Made by a program: the position numbers and the translations under genes
The notes under the pieces: model-generated
Databases searched by the model: none
Told to the model about the DNA's origin: nothing
Seen by the model: the letters and a program-made list of their open reading frames with translations, nothing else
DNA from: Hirundichthys speculiger
Taxonomy: Eukaryota > Chordata > Actinopteri > Beloniformes > Exocoetidae
DNA length: 64,000 bases
Assembly (NCBI GenBank): GCA_018398805.1
Contig: JAGFBZ010000865.1
Coordinates: forward strand, 1,364,001 to 1,428,000
Reading direction: 5' to 3'
In this document: positions 63,157-64,000 of the stretch, piece after piece
Numbering within the stretch: the first letter of the stretch is position 1
How the letters are laid out: every line of letters begins with the position of its first letter

Positions 63157-64000
63157 GCTTTTCAAAAGACACAAGTATACAGCTCCTTCTACCAGCTCCT
63201 TGGCAAAATCTTTCCCATTATGGGACTTGTAGTCCCAACAAGATAAGGGTTAATATTTAACAAGAGTGCTTCTGTGCTTTGCCACCATAACCCTGAATTG
63301 TTGAATAGTTAAGTCTGAGAAGTTGGTAACTGTGGGTGTGTGGTCTTTTCAAAGGTGATGGAGATCAGGAATCATTTACACTGTCTAAGAAAACAACAGG
63401 GCAAAAACAAATACTACTGTCATTCAACAGCTCAACCAAATGGCCATATGGGAGATATGTAAAGGCATGAAAGATGAGTGTTTGGGGTAATATATGCAGT
63501 ATATTCATTTGTGTGAAGCAAATCTGAATTACAGTCAATTTATAGCATAAACAACAGCCCACGTTCTCATTTCAGCTGAAGTTTGACTAACTTTGGATTA
63601 GGTTTTGATATAAAGCATTCATATTGTCTGCCAGAACAACATCATCTCAAATGGTGGCTGAATACAAGCACCCAGAAAGTACAGGGCCATCTTATTCCGT
63701 ACAAATTCATGTCAGGGTGAATTTATTTGAATTTTGATTACTTTTGTATGCTTGCATATTCACAAGAACTGCACTCTGCTGCTTTAGCATCTAAAAAAAA
63801 TGTACAATGATCATGTTTACCATTGATATCATAAGTTAGTTATTTTATTTCTTAGCTTGCTAGTTTACATTAACTTATTCTTAAAATATGTCCATCCATC
63901 CTCATTTCAGATGTTGCTATCTAAACAAACATTTCATGCTCTGATCAAGCACCACTGACATGCCCATGTTCGGCTAACTGGCGAAGCATTTGGATTCATA

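Larger units (their letters stand above)
58809..64000. other. intergenic, no gene seen
   Basis: Contains a candidate conserved stretch (59050-59345), a purine-rich patch near 62695-62735 and a (CA)n plus T run at 63107-63156. The ORFs are short and not protein-like. Confidence 0.5.

Overview
This window is vertebrate nuclear DNA, most likely from a ray-finned (teleost) fish. It is AT-rich, crowded with CA, GA and TA microsatellites and homopolymer runs, and carries repeat types I associate with teleosts: small inverted-repeat DNA elements, a LINE of the restriction-like-endonuclease group, and an L2-like LINE 3' end. The only gene I can support is the 3' part of basonuclin-2 (bnc2) on the + strand. 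No bacterial genes, CRISPR array, rRNA or tRNA were seen.

Layout. Positions 1-24218 are read as the intron before the large penultimate bnc2 exon. It holds repeats, one unidentified short ORF (10561-10908) and several stretches that look like conserved noncoding DNA. The large exon runs 24219-26590 and encodes 790 residues plus two bases of the next codon, including the first zinc-finger pair, most of the second pair, a nuclear-localisation motif and low-complexity tracts. The last intron is 26591-32906. The last exon starts at 32907; coding ends at the TAA at 33715-33717, after the third finger pair. A long 3' UTR probably runs to about 39160, where there is an ATTAAA signal. From about 39.2 kb to 64 kb I see no gene. 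This is a repeat-bearing intergenic region with DNA-transposon relics (40369-41426, 49045-49721, 58018-58808), LINE relics (about 48360-48975 and 56860-57450), a 21-bp perfect inverted repeat at 51541-51612, and a few candidate regulatory stretches.

The upstream bnc2 exons and the promoter lie outside the window, to the left. Reading exon 24219-26590 plus 32907-33717 as one frame gives 1060 residues of the protein. The downstream neighbour (CCDC171 in mammals) was not found, but isolated small exons cannot be excluded by eye. Calls of conserved noncoding DNA rest on base composition and homeodomain-type cores only, since no alignment was possible. Intron and exon numbering follows my memory of the mammalian gene.
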